NCBI RefSeq assembly: GCF_024979295.1
Contig: NZ_JANLCJ010000004.1
Location: 434,001-498,000, forward strand
Length of the DNA: 64,000 bases
DNA from: Herbiconiux daphne
GTDB lineage: Bacteria > Actinomycetota > Actinomycetes > Actinomycetales > Microbacteriaceae
Direction: 5' to 3'
The position numbers and the translations under genes were made by a program. Under the pieces are notes generated by a model. It was not told the origin of the DNA, made no database searches, and was given only the letters and a program-made list of their open reading frames with translations. This document shows, one piece after another, positions 33,946 to 43,523 of this stretch. Numbering within the stretch: the first letter of the stretch is position 1; each line of letters opens with the position of its first letter.

Positions 33946-34815
33946 TCAGCTCAGGGCGTCGAGGGCGGCGTACTCGTCGTCGGAGAGGGTGATCGCGGCG
34001 GCGGCCACGTTCTCTTCGAGGTGCGCGACCGAGGATGTGCCCGGGATAGGCAGCGTCACCGGCGAGCGGTGCAGCAGCCAGGCGAGCGCGAGCTGACTCG
34101 GCGTGGCGTCGTGCGACGCGGCGAGCTCGGCGAGCGGCGTTCCCGCAGCCGACAGCTCGCCGGTGGCGAGCGGGAACCACGGGATGAACGCGATGCCCTC
34201 GGCCTCGGAGTAGTCGAGCAATTCGGAGGCGCTGCGGTCGGAGAGGTTGAACAGGTTCTGCACCGACACGATGGGGGCGATCTGACGCGCGGCCGCGACA
34301 TCCGCCACCGTCACCTCGCTGAGCCCGATGTGCCGCACCTTGCCCTCGGCCTGCAGGGCCGCGAGCTCGCCGATCTGGTCTTCGAGCGGAACCTTGGGGT
34401 CGATGCGGTGCAGCTGCAGCAGGTCGATGCGGTCGACGCCGAGGTGGCGGAGGTTCAGCTCGGTCTGCTGGCGGAGGTATTCGGGGCGGCCGACGGGGAT
34501 CCACTGGTTCGGCCCCTGGCGGGTGAAGCCGACCTTGGTGGCGATGGCGACGCCGTCGGCGTAGGGGTGCAGCGCCTCGTGGATGAGCGCGTCGGTGACG
34601 AAGGGGCCGTAGGCATCCGCGGTGTCGATGAGGGTGACGCCGAGTTCGACGGCACGGCGCAGAACCGCGATGGCGCCCGCGCGGTCGGCGGGCTCGCCCC
34701 AGACGCCGCGGCCGGTGAGCTGCATGGTGCCGAAGCCGAGGCGGTTGACGACGAGGTCGCCGCCGATGGCGAAGGTTCCGGCGGCGGAGGCGTTGATGGT
34801 GTCTGCAGAAGTCAT
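33946..34815 (-). CDS. Aldo/keto reductase
   Basis: 289 aa from ATG 34815 with GGAGGGG upstream; a much longer open frame exists but would run through a repeat hairpin. AKR tetrad: Asp and Tyr in LIDTADAYG, Lys in IATKVGF, His in LLQLHRID. Typical of small general oxidoreductases (YakC/YajO group). Ends with a conserved [31 protein letters not shown] tail. Divergent from the GH13 gene with a hairpin repeat between. Substrate unknown. Confidence 0.88.
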   Translation of the reverse strand: MTSADTINASAAGTFAIGGDLVVNRLGFGTMQLTGRGVWGEPADRAGAIAVLRRAVELGVTLIDTADAYGPFVTDALIHEALHPYADGVAIATKVGFTRQGPNQWIPVGRPEYLRQQTELNLRHLGVDRIDLLQLHRIDPKVPLEDQIGELAALQAEGKVRHIGLSEVTVADVAAARQIAPIVSVQNLFNLSDRSASELLDYSEAEGIAFIPWFPLATGELSAAGTPLAELAASHDATPSQLALAWLLHRSPVTLPIPGTSSVAHLEENVAAAAITLSDDEYAALDALS

Positions 34816-34872
34816 GCAGATCCAAACCCCTCCAGGGCCCTCTGCATTCCTAGCTCGGGGCCTTCCCCGCTG

Positions 34873-34931
34873 CCGAGTTGCGCCAAAGTGCCCTTCGCGG
34901 ACGCGTTTTGGGGCACTTCGGCGCAACTCGG
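34873..34931. repeat. Dispersed hairpin repeat, copy 2 (between divergent genes)
   Basis: 21-bp arms 34873-34893 and 34911-34931 with one mismatch, 17-nt loop. Unlike the other copies it lies between two divergent promoters, where a terminator is not expected, which favours a mobile or regulatory origin. Confidence 0.9.
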
Positions 34932-34978
34932 CGGGGAGGTGGGAGGGAGAAGGGGCGGGATGTGCGCACACTGGGGGC

Positions 34979-36652
34979 ATGAAGATCACCGACACGAGCG
35001 ACCTGTGGTGGAAGAGCGCCGTCATCTACTGCCTCGACGTCGAGACGTTCATGGACTGGAACGGCGACGGCGTGGGCGACTTCGCCGGGCTCGCGCACCG
35101 GCTCGACTACCTGGCCGAGCTCGGCGTGACCTGTCTCTGGCTGATGCCGTTCTACCCCACGCCCGATCGCGACGACGGCTACGACATCGTCGACTTCTAC
35201 GGCGTCGACCCGCGGCTCGGACATTTCGGCGATCTGGTCGAGGTGATCCGCATCGCGCGGGACCGGGGCATGAGGGTGATCGCCGATCTCGTGATCAATC
35301 ACACGAGCGACCGGCATCCGTGGTTCAAGGCCGCGCGATCGAGCCGCTGGAACCCGTATCGCGACTATTACGTGTGGCGCGACTCGCCGCCGGCCCACGA
35401 CGGTGCACCGGTGTTCCCCGACCAGGAGACCAGCAACTGGCAGCTCGACGAGAAGACCGGTCAGTACTACCAGCACGTTTTCTACAAGCACCAGCCCGAC
35501 CTCAACATCACCAACCCGCTCGTGCGCGACGAGATCGCGAAGGTGATGGGCTTCTGGCTGCAGCTCGGGTTGTCGGGGTTCAGGGTCGATGCCGTGCCCT
35601 TCCTGCTCGACGAATCGGGCGTCATCGACGGCGCGAAGCTGCTGCCCGACCCGCACGCCTACCTGCGGTCGCTGCGCTCGTTCCTCGGCCGGCGGAGCGG
35701 CGAGGGCGTGCTGCTGGGCGAAGTGAACCTGCCGCGCGACGAGCAGGAGCTGTTCTTCGGCGGCGCGGAGGGCGACGAGCTCACGATGCAGTTCGACTTC
35801 ATCGCCATGCAGAACCTGTATCTCTCACTGGCGAGGCAGGATGCCGGCCCGCTGATCGCCGCCCTCGAATCGCGACCGGCCGGCTCGCCCGACTCGCAGT
35901 GGGCCAACTTCGTGCGCAACCACGACGAGCTCACGCTCGACAAACTGAGCGATGCCGAGCGCGAGGAGGTGTTCGCCGCCTTCGGGCCCGAGGCCTCGAT
36001 GCAGGTCTACGGCCGGGGGCTCGTGCGTCGGCTGCCGCCGATGCTCGATGGTGATCCGCGACGCATCCGCATGGTCTACAGTCTGCTGTTCTCGCTGCCC
36101 GGCACGCCCGTGCTGTTCTATGGCGAAGAGATCGGCATGGGCGAGAACCCCGAGGCTCCAGGGCGCATGGCGGTGCGGTCGCCGATGCAGTGGAACTCCG
36201 AGCCGACCGGCGGATTCTCAGCGGCCCGCCCGTCGCGACTGCGAAACGCCGTGGTGCCGGGAGGGTATGGCCCCGCGCACGTGAACGTCGAGTCGCAGCG
36301 GAGGGACCCGGATTCGCTCTACTCGTTCATCCGCGGCCTGGTGCAGCACTACCGCAACGCGCCCGAGTTCGGCTGGGGCGCGTTCGCGGTGCTGCCGCAA
36401 TCGCATCCTTCGGTGCTCGCGCACTCACTGACCTGGGACGACCGCACCGTGGTGGTGCTGCACAACTTCTCGGCGTCACCGGTCTCGGTGCCGCTCGATC
36501 TCGGGCGTGCGCACGCCGGATGCCGCGTGAGCGACCTGCTCACGGGCGCGACGAGCTCGCTCAGCGCGTCGGGCCGGACGACGATCGAGCTCGACGGCTA
36601 CGGGTTCACCTGGCTGCGGGTCATCCCCGAGGGAGAACGGCTCGAGTACTGA
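34979..36652 (+). CDS. Glycoside hydrolase family 13 protein (trehalose synthase/alpha-glucosidase-like)
   Basis: 557 aa from ATG 34979. The GH13 (beta/alpha)8 barrel has the catalytic nucleophile Asp204 (GFRVDAV), acid Glu248 (LLGEVNL) and Asp316 (FVRNHDEL). Further signatures are [13 protein letters not shown] and [14 protein letters not shown], then a C-terminal beta domain. The sequence reads like trehalose synthase-type proteins (maltose to trehalose) but has no maltokinase domain and no treS neighbours, so alpha-glucosidase or sucrose-type activity is possible. Cytoplasmic, no signal. ATG preceded by CACACT and GGGGGC rather than a Shine-Dalgarno sequence. Confidence 0.85.
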   Translation: MKITDTSDLWWKSAVIYCLDVETFMDWNGDGVGDFAGLAHRLDYLAELGVTCLWLMPFYPTPDRDDGYDIVDFYGVDPRLGHFGDLVEVIRIARDRGMRVIADLVINHTSDRHPWFKAARSSRWNPYRDYYVWRDSPPAHDGAPVFPDQETSNWQLDEKTGQYYQHVFYKHQPDLNITNPLVRDEIAKVMGFWLQLGLSGFRVDAVPFLLDESGVIDGAKLLPDPHAYLRSLRSFLGRRSGEGVLLGEVNLPRDEQELFFGGAEGDELTMQFDFIAMQNLYLSLARQDAGPLIAALESRPAGSPDSQWANFVRNHDELTLDKLSDAEREEVFAAFGPEASMQVYGRGLVRRLPPMLDGDPRRIRMVYSLLFSLPGTPVLFYGEEIGMGENPEAPGRMAVRSPMQWNSEPTGGFSAARPSRLRNAVVPGGYGPAHVNVESQRRDPDSLYSFIRGLVQHYRNAPEFGWGAFAVLPQSHPSVLAHSLTWDDRTVVVLHNFSASPVSVPLDLGRAHAGCRVSDLLTGATSSLSASGRTTIELDGYGFTWLRVIPEGERLEY

Positions 36653-36737
36653 GGGCGGCGGCGCGAGCCGGGGTGGCTTGCGTGCCCGGGGCGGCTTGCG
36701 TGCCGGGGTGGCTTGCGTGCGTCGTGCGGAGCGACGC

Positions 36738-37319
36738 TCAGGCACGCAGGTAGTCGAAGAGGGCGTCGAGCACGGCCTCGAGATGGTCGGTGGTGCCGGT
36801 CGACCACATGATGACGACGCCGCCCTGGATGCCGGCCACGAGAGCCCCGGCGAGGCGTTCGGCGGGGAGGTCGGTGCGCATCAGCCCGGCATCCTGCATC
36901 GAACGGATGCCGGTTGCCACCAGCCCCTGCCACTGCGACAGCAGGGCGCGCACCACTTCGTCGGCTCCGGGGGTGGTGCCGACCTGTCCGATCAGCGAGT
37001 TGAGGGGGCAATGCGCGCCCTGGGCGCGGTAGCGGGCGATGACGGCGTCGCGCCAGCGGTTCCAGGCGGGCCAGTCGTCGAGGGTGCCGAGGTAGGGCTG
37101 CTGATCGCTGAGCACGCGGTCGGCCTCGTGGTGCATGACCGCCAGCAGCAGGTCTTCTTTTCCGCCGGGGAAGTAGTGGAAGAGCTGGCTCTTGCTCGTG
37201 TTCGTGACCGCGCGCACGTCGTCGAGGGTGATGTCGCCGAGCTCGTTCTCGCGCAGGAAGGTGGCGGCGCCGTCGACGATGCGATCGCGGGTGGCGCGGC
37301 CTTTGGCGGTCAGGGTCAT
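36738..37319 (-). CDS. TetR/AcrR family transcriptional regulator with adjacent palindromic operator
   Basis: 193 aa from ATG 37319; the open frame upstream is antisense to another gene and was rejected. N-terminal HTH (TRDRIVDGAATFLRENELGDITLDDVRAVTNTSKSQLFHYFPGGKEDLL), C-terminal TetR_C domain of the AcrR/YxaF kind (CPLNSLIGQV). It faces an SDR gene across 63 bp holding a perfect 28-bp palindrome, so it very probably represses itself and that SDR; the inducer is unknown. Confidence 0.92.
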   Translation of the reverse strand: MTLTAKGRATRDRIVDGAATFLRENELGDITLDDVRAVTNTSKSQLFHYFPGGKEDLLLAVMHHEADRVLSDQQPYLGTLDDWPAWNRWRDAVIARYRAQGAHCPLNSLIGQVGTTPGADEVVRALLSQWQGLVATGIRSMQDAGLMRTDLPAERLAGALVAGIQGGVVIMWSTGTTDHLEAVLDALFDYLRA

Positions 37320-37335
37320 GGGGTCGATGGTAGCG

Positions 37336-37363
37336 CATTTCTGGACTTGTGAGTCCAGAAATG
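37336..37363. promoter_or_regulatory. TetR operator (perfect palindrome)
   Basis: CATTTCTGGACT-TGTG-AGTCCAGAAATG: 12-bp perfect arms and a 4-bp centre, midway between the divergent tetR and SDR genes. The TGGACT/AGTCCA core is typical of TetR-family sites. Confidence 0.85.
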
Positions 37364-37369
37364 GCGACG

Positions 37370-37375
37370 TACGGT
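37370..37375 (+). promoter_or_regulatory. Leaderless -10 box of the SDR gene
   Basis: TACGGT, 7 nt, ATG at 37383. The operator ends 6 bp upstream, so it would occupy the spacer and -35 region. Confidence 0.55.
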
Positions 37376-37382
37376 CGACGCC

Positions 37383-38150
37383 ATGAATCAGCAGCTCAGC
37401 GGCAAGACGGCCCTCGTGACCGGATCGACCAACAACATCGGGCGCGCGATCGCCGAAGCCCTGGCGTCGGCCGGGGCGCACGTCGTGATCTCGGGGCGCG
37501 ACGCCGAACGCGGGGAGGCGACCGCCGCCGCCATCCGGCGTGCCGGAGGCCGCGCCGACTTCGTGCGCGCCGACCTCGACGGCTCGGCGACGGCGAGCCG
37601 AGCCCTGGCCGAGGAGGCGCTGGCGGTTCTCGGCGGCCGCCTCGACATCCTGGTGAACAATGCGGGAGTGTATCCCCGCCACTCCACGGCGAGCGCCGGC
37701 GACGACCTGTTCCGGCAGATCTACGACGTCAACGTGAGCGCTCCGTTCTATCTCGTGCAGGCTCTCGCGCCGGCGCTCGTGGCGTCGGGCGATGGCGTGG
37801 TCATCAACCTGGGCTCGTGGGTGGCGCGGGTGGGCGTGGCATCGAGCCCGCTCTACAGTTCGTCGAAGGCTGCGGTCGAGGCGCTGACGCGCGCCTGGTC
37901 GGCCGAATTGGGACCGCAGGGCGTGCGCGTCAATTCGCTCTCGCCCGGCGTCATCCGGCCGCTCGGATCGGCCGCGGATGCCGACCTGCCCTCGGAATCG
38001 CTCATGCTCACGAGCCCCTCGGGTCGCGCCGGCCTGGCCGAGGAGGTCGGCGCGGCGGCGGTGTTCCTCGCGAGCGACGCCGCGTCGTTCGTGCACGGCA
38101 CGGTGCTCGACGTCGACGGCGGCCGCCTCAACGTGTTCGCGGCGGCCTGA
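37383..38150 (+). CDS. SDR family oxidoreductase controlled by the divergent TetR
   Basis: 255 aa SDR: GSTNNIGRAIAEAL at the cofactor loop (a TGSTNNIG variant of TGxxxGxG), NNAG, Ser in NLGSWVARVG, YSSSKAAV (Tyr, Lys) and VLDVDGGRLNVFAAA at the C-terminus. The Asn pair in the dinucleotide loop is found in the BKR/3-oxoacyl reductase-like branch. Substrate unknown; control by TetR suggests a xenobiotic or small ketone. Followed by hairpin repeat copy 3. Confidence 0.88.
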   Translation: MNQQLSGKTALVTGSTNNIGRAIAEALASAGAHVVISGRDAERGEATAAAIRRAGGRADFVRADLDGSATASRALAEEALAVLGGRLDILVNNAGVYPRHSTASAGDDLFRQIYDVNVSAPFYLVQALAPALVASGDGVVINLGSWVARVGVASSPLYSSSKAAVEALTRAWSAELGPQGVRVNSLSPGVIRPLGSAADADLPSESLMLTSPSGRAGLAEEVGAAAVFLASDAASFVHGTVLDVDGGRLNVFAAA

Positions 38151-38155
38151 CTCGT

Positions 38156-38212
38156 CGAGTTGCGCCAAAGTGCCCTTCGCGAGGGCTTTTTCGGGCACTT
38201 TGGCGCAACTCG
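38156..38212. repeat. Dispersed hairpin repeat, copy 3
   Basis: 20-bp perfect arms 38156-38175 and 38193-38212 (CGAGTTGCGCCAAAGTGCCC), 17-nt loop ending in a T run (GGGCTTTTTC). It lies 5 bp after the SDR stop and 30 bp before the end of a convergent gene, so it is placed as a bidirectional terminator. Confidence 0.9.
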
Positions 38213-38242
38213 GCGAGAGAGGGGTGAGGGAGAGCGCGACGG

Positions 38243-39238
38243 TCAGGGGCGGGTCACGAAGAAGGTGTTCTGCACGGGGGCTGTCTTCCAGGTGAGGTGA
38301 TCGGCCGCCGACCAGCTCCACTTGAGCCGGCCGTCGTTAAGGATCGAGACCGGAAGGTAGTCGCCCGCCGCCTCGTGCGCCACCACGTGGAACACGAGGG
38401 TCGTGGTCGAGCCCGCCGGCACGCCCACGACCTCGCAGAGCTCCAGAGCGGCGTCGACCTCGCAGGTGGCCCCGACGCCCGAGACGAGTTCGACCGACGC
38501 CCAGTCGGTGAGATCGAACGCGGTGTCGACGTAGGGTGCGGTCTTGCTGCCGGTGTTCGTGAGGTTCAACCGCAACAGGTATTCGTCGGGACGGCCGGGA
38601 AGCGGCGTGATGGCGTCGGTCACGGCCACCGGGTTGAGGATGCGCGGCGACGGCGCCGGCACCGTCGGCGCTGCTGGAGTGGCACCGGTCGGATCGTCGA
38701 CCCCCATCTGCTCGTCGGTCACGTCGAACGACCACCCGTCTTGCGAGTCTTTGCAGCTGAACGAGGCGATCTGGTTGATCTTGACCCCGTAGATCGTGAT
38801 CGGGTTGTTGATCCACCAGGTGTACGACGAATCGGCCTTCTCGACCGCGATCTCGACGCGGCCAGTGATCTCCCCCTCCTCGTTGTAGTGCGTATGGATG
38901 GTCAACTTGCCGTTGGCGTCTTCGATGAACTTCTCGTCGTAGGGGTCTTTGGTAAAGTCGAGGAATCCGTCGGGGAAGTCGCTCGCATCGGCCGAGTAGC
39001 GGCACGCACCACCGTGCTGCCCGCCCGCCGGAGCATGGCCTTCACCGCTTGCGTCGGTGACGTCGAGGCATGAGATGCCGGCGGCTTCGGCGGGCGCCTT
39101 GAGCCCGGGGCTGAACCGGCATTCGGCCGCCGAAGCGCTCGAGGCGGCAGCGAGCGGAGAACAGCAGAGGGCGGCCAGCGCCAACACGGCGATGCCGGCC
39201 GTGCGACGACGTGACGGAGAGGAGAACGGATGTTTCAT
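38243..39238 (-). CDS. Secreted protein of unknown function
   Basis: 331 aa with a Sec signal peptide (positive n-region, hydrophobic core, cleavage near ASA-AE at about residue 38). Mature protein has a few paired Cys, a segment with Trp/Tyr (SSYTWWINNPITIYGVKINQI), a Pro/Ala linker (ATPAAPTVPAPSPR) and a C-terminal beta-rich, DUF11-like region (LRLNLTNTGSKTAPYVDTAFDLTDW). Two copies of ATGGGTCTTCT lie around the start and 34 bp upstream. I do not recognise a family; a surface or extracellular adhesion role is possible. Confidence 0.75.
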   Translation of the reverse strand: MKHPFSSPSRRRTAGIAVLALAALCCSPLAAASSASAAECRFSPGLKAPAEAAGISCLDVTDASGEGHAPAGGQHGGACRYSADASDFPDGFLDFTKDPYDEKFIEDANGKLTIHTHYNEEGEITGRVEIAVEKADSSYTWWINNPITIYGVKINQIASFSCKDSQDGWSFDVTDEQMGVDDPTGATPAAPTVPAPSPRILNPVAVTDAITPLPGRPDEYLLRLNLTNTGSKTAPYVDTAFDLTDWASVELVSGVGATCEVDAALELCEVVGVPAGSTTTLVFHVVAHEAAGDYLPVSILNDGRLKWSWSAADHLTWKTAPVQNTFFVTRP

Positions 39239-39443
39239 GGGTCTTCTTTCGAATCAGCGAAGACACTCCCAATGGGTCTTCTGAGAATGCCTCAGTTAAT
39301 GTAGCGGGTGCGGCCGACAGTCGCCACCGGCCCACTCGCATTCAGCCCGCGGCATCCGTTGCACCCGACGCGGCGGACTGCCACTGTTGTGACCAGCCAC
39401 CGACCGACGGCGGCCGCGAACGGCTCGGCAGACGGAGGCGTGC

Positions 39444-39866
39444 ATGGACTTCTACGGCGTCATCGAGATCGTCGGCAAGGTGATCGACGCGGCCGGAGTC
39501 GCGGCGATCGTGATCGGCGCGCTGTTCGCGGCGCTCAACGCGCTGAGCCGGGCCGTTCGCCGGCAGCGGCCGGTCTACACGCAGTTCCGCCGGCTGCTCG
39601 GGCGAGCCATCCTGCTCGGGCTCGAACTGCTCGTGGCGGCCGACATCATCCGCACCGTCGCCGTGACCCCGACACTCGAGAGCGTGGCGGTGCTGGGCGC
39701 GATCGTGCTCATCCGCACGTTCCTCAGCTTCTCGCTCGAACTCGAGATCACCGGACGCTGGCCCTGGCAGAAGGCGCCACCGGATGCCGCGAACACCCCG
39801 GATGCCGCCGCCCCGCCCGGTGGCGCCCGCGCCGCCTCCGCGCCCCCGGCCGACATCCCGGGCTGA
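39444..39866 (+). CDS. DUF1622 membrane protein
   Basis: 140 aa, three hydrophobic segments (about 14-36, 50-70, 78-95) and a Pro/Ala-rich C-terminal tail. The pattern FRRLLGRAILLGLELLVAADIIRTVAVTPTLESVAVLGAIVLIRTFLSFSLELEI is diagnostic of DUF1622, small inner-membrane proteins of unknown function. Its stop overlaps the LtrA start by one base (TGATG), so both are made together. Confidence 0.88.
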   Translation: MDFYGVIEIVGKVIDAAGVAAIVIGALFAALNALSRAVRRQRPVYTQFRRLLGRAILLGLELLVAADIIRTVAVTPTLESVAVLGAIVLIRTFLSFSLELEITGRWPWQKAPPDAANTPDAAAPPGGARAASAPPADIPG

Positions 39867-41047
39867 TGCCTTCGCCCACCGCACCGACCGCACAGCGCAC
39901 CGGCGACGCGTTCCGTCGCGTCGACTGGCTCGAGCTGTTCTTCGACCTCGTCTTCGTGGTGATCGTCAAGCAGCTCACCGACCTGCTGCACGGCGACCCC
40001 GGAGTCGACGATTTTCTGCTGGTGGCCGGCATCCTGGTGCTCGTCTGGGCGGCGTGGCTCAACGTGGTCACCTTCGTGAACATGGTGGGAGGCACGCCCG
40101 GCGGCGCCCGGGTGCCGGTGCTCGTGTCGATGGCGGGTGTGGGGTTGATCGCGGTGTCGATCCCCGAGGTCACGGGCGACGGCGCCCCGCTGTTCGCGAT
40201 CGGCTACGCCGTGGCGCGGGTGGCGATCTGGCCGGTGTGGGTGCGGGCCCGGCGGCGGAGCGGCCGCGGGGCGTTGCGGCCGACCCTCTACGGACCGGGG
40301 ATCGCCGTGCTGTGGCTGGCCTCGATCGCGGTGCCCGACGGCTACCGGCTGTGGGTGTGGGCGGCGCTTGTGGTGGCCGAGATGGCGATCGTCGCGACCG
40401 GGTTGAAGGGCACCCGGTTCATCGCCGGGCACCTGATCGAGCGGGTCGGGTTGTTCACGATGATCGTGCTGGGCGAGTCGCTGGTCGAGCTCATCCTGGC
40501 CATCGACATCGGGCAATCGGCGACGGCGTGGATCATCTCGGCCCTCGGCTTCAGCATCATCTGCTCGTTCTGGTGGCTGTACTTCGCCGCCGGCGCGCCC
40601 GTCACCGAGCGGGTGCTGGGCCGTGCCGACGCGGTCGACGCGAGCGACGGGGTCGGCGCGCACGCGACGCACGTGGTCGCGGTGCTGCGAGACGTGCTCG
40701 GCGTGGCGCACTACGTGATCGTGCTGGGCCTCATCGGCGTGGCGGCCGGGCTCGGCGGCGCGATCGAACAGGCCGACGGCGCCCGGCTCGCGTTCGGCAC
40801 CCTCGTCGCCCTCTGCGGAGGCACGGCGCTCTATCACGCCGCCCAGGTGCTGATCGCCTGGCGCTACGGCCTGCCGATGCGGCTGCTGCTCGTGTGGGGC
40901 GTGCTGAGCATCGCGATCTCGGCGTTCGTGATCGCGTTCGGGGCGGGATGGGCGCCGTGGGTGGTGGTGACCGTGATGCTCGTCGACACGGTGCTGCACC
41001 TGGCGACGGGTCCGCTCGTCGCGCGCCGGGTGCGCACGCGCACGTGA
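39866..41047 (+). CDS. Low temperature requirement A (LtrA) family membrane protein
   Basis: 393 aa with about 10 transmembrane segments. N-terminal RVDWLELFFDLVFVVIVKQLTDLL is the LtrA signature; later TMIVLGESLVELILAI and SFWWLYFAAG are also conserved. The family was named from a Listeria cold-growth mutant; its molecular function is unknown. The start is fixed by the TGATG overlap with the DUF1622 gene. Confidence 0.9.
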   Translation: MPSPTAPTAQRTGDAFRRVDWLELFFDLVFVVIVKQLTDLLHGDPGVDDFLLVAGILVLVWAAWLNVVTFVNMVGGTPGGARVPVLVSMAGVGLIAVSIPEVTGDGAPLFAIGYAVARVAIWPVWVRARRRSGRGALRPTLYGPGIAVLWLASIAVPDGYRLWVWAALVVAEMAIVATGLKGTRFIAGHLIERVGLFTMIVLGESLVELILAIDIGQSATAWIISALGFSIICSFWWLYFAAGAPVTERVLGRADAVDASDGVGAHATHVVAVLRDVLGVAHYVIVLGLIGVAAGLGGAIEQADGARLAFGTLVALCGGTALYHAAQVLIAWRYGLPMRLLLVWGVLSIAISAFVIAFGAGWAPWVVVTVMLVDTVLHLATGPLVARRVRTRT

Positions 41048-41088
41048 CGGAGAGCACGGCGGATGTTTCGGCCGTCGCCCCGCCACCG

Positions 41089-41120
41089 ACCCGCCCGCTA
41101 CTCCACCCGCCCGCTACTCC
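41089..41120. repeat. Tandem duplication of 16 bp at the 3' end of the VOC gene
   Basis: ACCCGCCCGCTACTCC occurs twice in direct tandem (41089-41104, 41105-41120). The second copy holds the stop codon and last codons of the VOC gene, so the gene end has been duplicated downstream of itself. Confidence 0.85.
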
Positions 41121-41635
41121 ACCGGCTCGAGTTTCACGGTGCCGTCGGGGTCGACGCTCCAGCCGGGGTTGAAGGCGACCTCCCAGATGACGCCGTTCGG
41201 GTCGGCCACGTGGCCGTGGTAACCACCGAAAGCCGCCTGTTGCGGAGGCTTGACGACCGCGCCGCCGGCGGCGAGCATCCGTTCGACCGCTGCATCGACG
41301 GCGTCGGCGGAGTCGACGTTGTGCGAGAGCGTCAGGCCGGCCGGAGCGGGCGCCGCGGCGGATGCCGCCGCCGCCGCAGTTCCGGACGCCGCGGCCCCGG
41401 GTGCGCCCAGCGAGCCGCCGTCCGGCGCTGCACCGGATGCCGCTCCCGACGCGAGATCGGCCGCGAACGCGGCGGCGTCGAACAGCCCGAGCACGAGCCC
41501 GCGACCCACCTGGAAGAACAGGATCTCGCCGGGCACGTCGAGCAGCGGCGACCAGCCGAGGCCGTCGCGATAGAACGCCCGGGCCGCACCGAGATCGGCC
41601 GTGGCGAGGGTGATGAAATCGAGTCGCTGATCCAT
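41114..41635 (-). CDS. VOC (glyoxalase/bleomycin resistance) family protein with Ala-rich insert
   Basis: 173 aa from ATG 41635. Two beta-alpha-beta-beta-beta halves: [30 protein letters not shown] and, near the end, [19 protein letters not shown] with the usual Glu. Between them lies a low-complexity Ala/Gly/Pro/Ser stretch (about residues 62-103) that ordinary family members lack, probably a repeat expansion inside a loop. Function unknown. A -10 box (TACCGT, 41643-41648) ends 7 nt before the ATG. The longer upstream frame is not homologous and was not used. Confidence 0.82.
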   Translation of the reverse strand: MDQRLDFITLATADLGAARAFYRDGLGWSPLLDVPGEILFFQVGRGLVLGLFDAAAFAADLASGAASGAAPDGGSLGAPGAAASGTAAAAASAAAPAPAGLTLSHNVDSADAVDAAVERMLAAGGAVVKPPQQAAFGGYHGHVADPNGVIWEVAFNPGWSVDPDGTVKLEPVE

Positions 41636-41642
41636 GGGCAAC

Positions 41643-41648
41643 ACGGTA
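41643..41648 (-). promoter_or_regulatory. Leaderless -10 box of the VOC gene
   Basis: Minus-strand TACCGT, 7 nt, ATG; it decides the start at 41635. Confidence 0.45.
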
Positions 41649-41751
41649 GCGCGCGCCCCCGACGCCCGCGAGGGGCTCGAGAACCGACGCCTGCGAGGGC
41701 GACGAGAACCACACCCGTGAGGGGTGCGCAGAACCGCCGCCCACCCCTCGA

Positions 41752-42843
41752 TCAGACCGCCTGCGCGAACCCGTCCGCGTCGGCCGCCCGCTCGGCCAGC
41801 CCTGCGAGTGCCGGCGGAATCTGCCAGCCCTTGCGCTGCATCGACTGCGCCCACAGCCGCCCCGCGCGATACGACGACCGCACGAGCGGCCCCGCGAGCA
41901 CGCCGAGGAACCCGATCTGCTCGGCCTCCTGCTTGATGTCGACGAACTCCTCGGGCCGCACCCACGACGCCACCGGCAGATGCCGCGGCGACGGGCGCAG
42001 ATATTGCGTCACCGTGAGGATGTCGCACCCGGCGTCATGCAGGTCGTGCAGCGCCGACGTGATCTCGGCCCGCGTCTCACCCATGCCGAGAATGAGGTTC
42101 GACTTCGTGATCAGGTTCGCCGCCCGCGCCTGCGAGATCACGTCGAGCGACCGCTCGTAGCGGAAGGCCGGCCGGATGCGCTTGAAGATGCGCGGCACCG
42201 TCTCGACGTTGTGGGCGAACACCTCGGGGCGCGAGTCGAACACCACCTGCAGCAGCGACGGGTCGCCCGAGAAGTCGGTGGCGAGGATTTCGACGCCCGT
42301 GCCCGGGTTGAGCGCGTGGATCTGCCGCACCGTCTCGGCGTGCAGCCACGCCCCCTCGTCGGGCAGGTCGTCGCGGGCCACGCCGGTGACCGTCGCGTAG
42401 CGCAGCGCCATCGACACCACCGATTCGGCCACCCGGCGCGGCTCGTCGGTGTCGTAGTCGGCCGGTTTGCCGGTGTCGATCTGGCAGAAGTCGCACCGGC
42501 GGGTGCACTGGGAGCCGCCGATGAGGAAGGTCGCCTCGCGGTCTTCCCAGCATTCGAAGATGTTGGGGCAGCCGGCCTCCTGGCACACCGTGTGCAGCTC
42601 CTGGGTCTTCACGAGCTCTTGCAGCTCGCGGTATTCGGGGCCGAACTTGGCCTTGGCCTTGATCCACGGCGGTTTGCGCTCGATCGGCGTCTCGGCGTTG
42701 CGCACCTCGAGGCGTAGCAGCTTGCGGCCCTCGGGAGCACCGGCCGCGGGACCCGTCGGGCGAACGGATGTCGCGGTGCCGGCCGCACCCGCAGCGACAC
42801 CCGCCCCCGCCCCCACCGGGCCGCACCCCGCGCCCGCGCTCAT
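41752..42843 (-). CDS. lipA: Lipoyl synthase
   Basis: 363 aa radical SAM enzyme that inserts two sulfurs into octanoyl-protein. The auxiliary cluster cysteines C87, C92, C98 (CX4CX5C), the radical SAM cysteines C113, C117, C120 (CTRRCDFC) and the C-terminal RSSYRAG serine are all present. The first 38 residues are a Gly/Ala/Pro-rich extension, so an internal start is possible, but the ATG at 42843 overlaps the lipB stop by 4 bases (ATGA). Part of a lipB-lipA operon. Confidence 0.97.
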   Translation of the reverse strand: MSAGAGCGPVGAGAGVAAGAAGTATSVRPTGPAAGAPEGRKLLRLEVRNAETPIERKPPWIKAKAKFGPEYRELQELVKTQELHTVCQEAGCPNIFECWEDREATFLIGGSQCTRRCDFCQIDTGKPADYDTDEPRRVAESVVSMALRYATVTGVARDDLPDEGAWLHAETVRQIHALNPGTGVEILATDFSGDPSLLQVVFDSRPEVFAHNVETVPRIFKRIRPAFRYERSLDVISQARAANLITKSNLILGMGETRAEITSALHDLHDAGCDILTVTQYLRPSPRHLPVASWVRPEEFVDIKQEAEQIGFLGVLAGPLVRSSYRAGRLWAQSMQRKGWQIPPALAGLAERAADADGFAQAV

Positions 42844-43517
42844 CGGGCACCCGCGAACGCCGCGTGTCCGATCTCGACGAGCCGCGACATCCGGTCGCCC
42901 GGCGATTCGAACCTCGAGATCACCGAATCGACGACGTCGACCGGGTCGACCCGCCGGCCCAGGATGTCGCTGATGGTCGTGACCCCGGCGTCACGGATGC
43001 CGCACGCGACGATGCGCGAGTAGGGCTCGAGGCTGTTGCTGCAGTTGAGCGCGAAGCCGTGGGTGGTGACCCCCGAGGCGACCCGGATGCCGATGGCGCC
43101 GAGCTTCGAGGTGGTGCCGTCGACGGTGGTCCAGATGCCGGAGCGCCCCTCGACGCGGTGCGCCACCACGCCGAGTTCGATCACGACCTCGAGCAGCAGC
43201 GACTCGAGCGAGCGCACATAAGCCACCACGTCGATGGGGTCGGGCAGGCGCAGGATCGGGTAGCCCACGAGTTGTCCGGGGCCGTGCCAGGTGATCTTGC
43301 CGCCCCGGTCGACGTCGACCACCGGGGTGCCGTCAGTGGGGCGCTCGCTCTGCTCGGTGCGCTTGCCGGCCGTGTAGACCGACTCGTGCTCGAGCAGCAC
43401 GAGCGTGTCGGGAGCATCGCCCGCCACCACGCGATCGTGCAGCTCGGACTGCAGCGTCAAACCCTCGGCGTAGGGAACGAGTCGCCGCCCCACGCCCTCG
43501 ACCACGAAGTCTGTCAT
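42840..43517 (-). CDS. lipB: Octanoyl-[acyl-carrier-protein]-protein N-octanoyltransferase
   Basis: 225 aa. The catalytic pair K138 ([10 protein letters not shown]) and C159 ([10 protein letters not shown]) and the [17 protein letters not shown] block identify LipB, which transfers octanoyl groups from ACP to lipoyl domains for LipA to sulfurate. A leaderless promoter (TAGACT at 43524-43529) precedes it. Cytoplasmic. Confidence 0.97.
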   Translation of the reverse strand: MTDFVVEGVGRRLVPYAEGLTLQSELHDRVVAGDAPDTLVLLEHESVYTAGKRTEQSERPTDGTPVVDVDRGGKITWHGPGQLVGYPILRLPDPIDVVAYVRSLESLLLEVVIELGVVAHRVEGRSGIWTTVDGTTSKLGAIGIRVASGVTTHGFALNCSNSLEPYSRIVACGIRDAGVTTISDILGRRVDPVDVVDSVISRFESPGDRMSRLVEIGHAAFAGAR

Positions 43518-43523
43518 GGGCCG

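Noticed and set aside
36738..38321. A 527-residue minus-strand protein ending in a TetR domain
   Set aside because: The upstream 330 residues are antisense to the SDR gene and contain no family similarity; the TetR starts at 37319 next to its operator.
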